DNA from: Coriobacteriaceae bacterium
Lineage (GTDB): Bacteria; Actinomycetota; Coriobacteriia; Anaerosomatales; D1FN1-002
NCBI GenBank assembly: GCA_013824215.1
Contig: PNNM01000024.1
Location: 1-14,152, forward strand
Direction of reading: 5' to 3'
DNA: 14,152 bases
Shown here: one piece after another, positions 13,651-14,152 of the stretch
Layout: the number at the start of each line of letters is the position of its first letter
How positions within the stretch are numbered: the first letter of the stretch is position 1
Notes under the pieces: model-generated
The model's input: only the letters and a program-made list of their open reading frames with translations
Database searches by the model: none
What the model was told of the DNA's origin: nothing
Made by a program: the position numbers and the translations under genes

Positions 13651-13695
13651 GTCCCGCAGGGCCCACTTGTCAGCGAAGCCGGGACGGGACCCGGC
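13651..13695 (+). promoter_or_regulatory. Alternative hairpins between the stress protein and DUF485 genes
   Basis: GCCGGG (13678-13683) pairs perfectly with CCCGGC (13690-13695) around a 6-base loop. The overlapping CGGGAC (13680-13685) can instead pair with GTCCCG (13651-13656). The two structures exclude each other. The downstream hairpin could be a terminator or processing site that tunes the symporter genes relative to the stress protein gene. There is no T-run. Confidence 0.25.
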
Positions 13696-13723
13696 CCCAA
13701 CGAATGAGAAGGAGGTGGAGAGG

Positions 13724-14062
13724 ATGACGAGCGAGAACGAGACGAACGACGCCACGCGGACGCAGCACGGCGAGCATATCGACACGATCGAGAGCGTCGA
13801 CGCGGTATTCAGGCAGCAGCGCAAGCTGTCGTTCACGTACGGCGCGGTGTTCTTCATCGTGACGCTGTTCATCCCGCTCGGCACGGTCGCGTTCCAGTGG
13901 TGGCACGAGACGCCGATCTGGGGCGGTTTCAGTCTGAACTACCTCGTCGTGTCGCTGCTCTACTACGTGTTCCTGTGGGGGATGGCCTGGATGTACTCCA
14001 AGCAGGCCGACACCCTCGACACCAAGCTCCATATGGAAAACGACGCGGGAGGGGGGGTTTAG
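13724..14062 (+). CDS. DUF485 family small membrane protein
   Basis: This 112-residue protein matches DUF485, a small two-helix inner-membrane family commonly encoded just before ActP-type sodium:solute symporters. It has a hydrophilic N-terminus of about 35 residues, QRKLSFTYGAVFFIVTLFIP as the first helix, a GGFSLNYLVVSLLYYVFLWG second helix, and a charged tail (KQADTLDTK). ATG 13724 has a near-perfect AAGGAGG ending 8 bases upstream. The in-frame TTG at 13667 lacks such a site. The stop is 3 bases before the next ATG, so the two are co-translated. The molecular role is not established; an accessory to the symporter is likely from the gene pairing. Confidence 0.87.
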   Translation: MTSENETNDATRTQHGEHIDTIESVDAVFRQQRKLSFTYGAVFFIVTLFIPLGTVAFQWWHETPIWGGFSLNYLVVSLLYYVFLWGMAWMYSKQADTLDTKLHMENDAGGGV

Positions 14063-14065
14063 GAC

Positions 14066-14152
14066 ATGGCCACTTCCATCAACGTCACCGCGACGGTCCT
14101 GGTCGTCGTTCTGATCCTGTTCACCATCGCGCTGTCGATCTTCTCCCGGCGC
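14066..14152 (+). CDS. Probable sodium:solute symporter (ActP-like), 3' end outside the window
   Basis: Only the first 29 codons are present. They encode a short polar start followed by a hydrophobic segment (TVLVVVLILFTIALSIF) that would be the first membrane helix, ending in SRR. ATG 14066 follows a GGGAGGGGGG run and lies 3 bases after the DUF485 stop. Identity as an acetate-type symporter is inferred almost entirely from the DUF485 neighbour. The fragment alone only shows a membrane protein. Confidence 0.6.
   Translation, partial: MATSINVTATVLVVVLILFTIALSIFSRR

Overview
This window is GC-rich and almost completely coding on the + strand. GTG starts are common, Shine-Dalgarno sites are strong, and intergenic gaps are short. 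Iron-sulfur proteins, a radical SAM enzyme, c-di-GMP enzymes, a likely selenoprotein and a LytS/LytTR pair suggest an anaerobic or redox-versatile high-GC bacterium. My best guess is a deep-branching Actinomycetota, such as the Coriobacteriia or an OPB41-type lineage. That assignment is inference from gene content and composition, because the window holds no rRNA or marker gene.

Region by region: (1) positions 1-992 hold the 3' part of a HAMP-type sensor histidine kinase. (2) 1164-3272 encode a PocR-GAF-GAF-HD-GYP protein that probably degrades c-di-GMP. (3) About 3370-7489 look like one transcription unit: a QueT-type transporter S-component, a hydrogenase-like Fe-S protein fused to a GGDEF diguanylate cyclase, an AmrS-type radical SAM enzyme, and a DsbA-family protein. 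In that last gene the first active-site cysteine codon is TGA, giving a UPFC motif, and hairpins that could act as a bacterial SECIS follow it. (4) 7601-8839 encode an orphan GT-A-fold glycosyltransferase-like protein. (5) 8850-12950 form a tight run with repeated GTGA start/stop overlaps: TSUP permease, tandem GNAT acetyltransferase, LytS-like kinase, LytTR regulator and YfcE/MJ0936-type phosphoesterase. (6) 13150 to the end holds a universal stress protein with a cysteine-containing N-terminal extension, a DUF485 membrane protein and the first 29 codons of what is probably a sodium:solute (acetate-type) symporter.

The most interesting block is region 3. It joins a putative redox-sensing c-di-GMP synthase, a radical SAM protein and a predicted selenocysteine oxidoreductase in one unit, next to a c-di-GMP phosphodiesterase with its own cysteine-rich sensory domain. 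Together these suggest redox- or metabolite-responsive c-di-GMP control. The link is inferred from gene order; the individual domains are read from the sequence.

No tRNA, rRNA, CRISPR array, insertion sequence or phage gene was seen, and no stretch over 300 bases lacks a gene.
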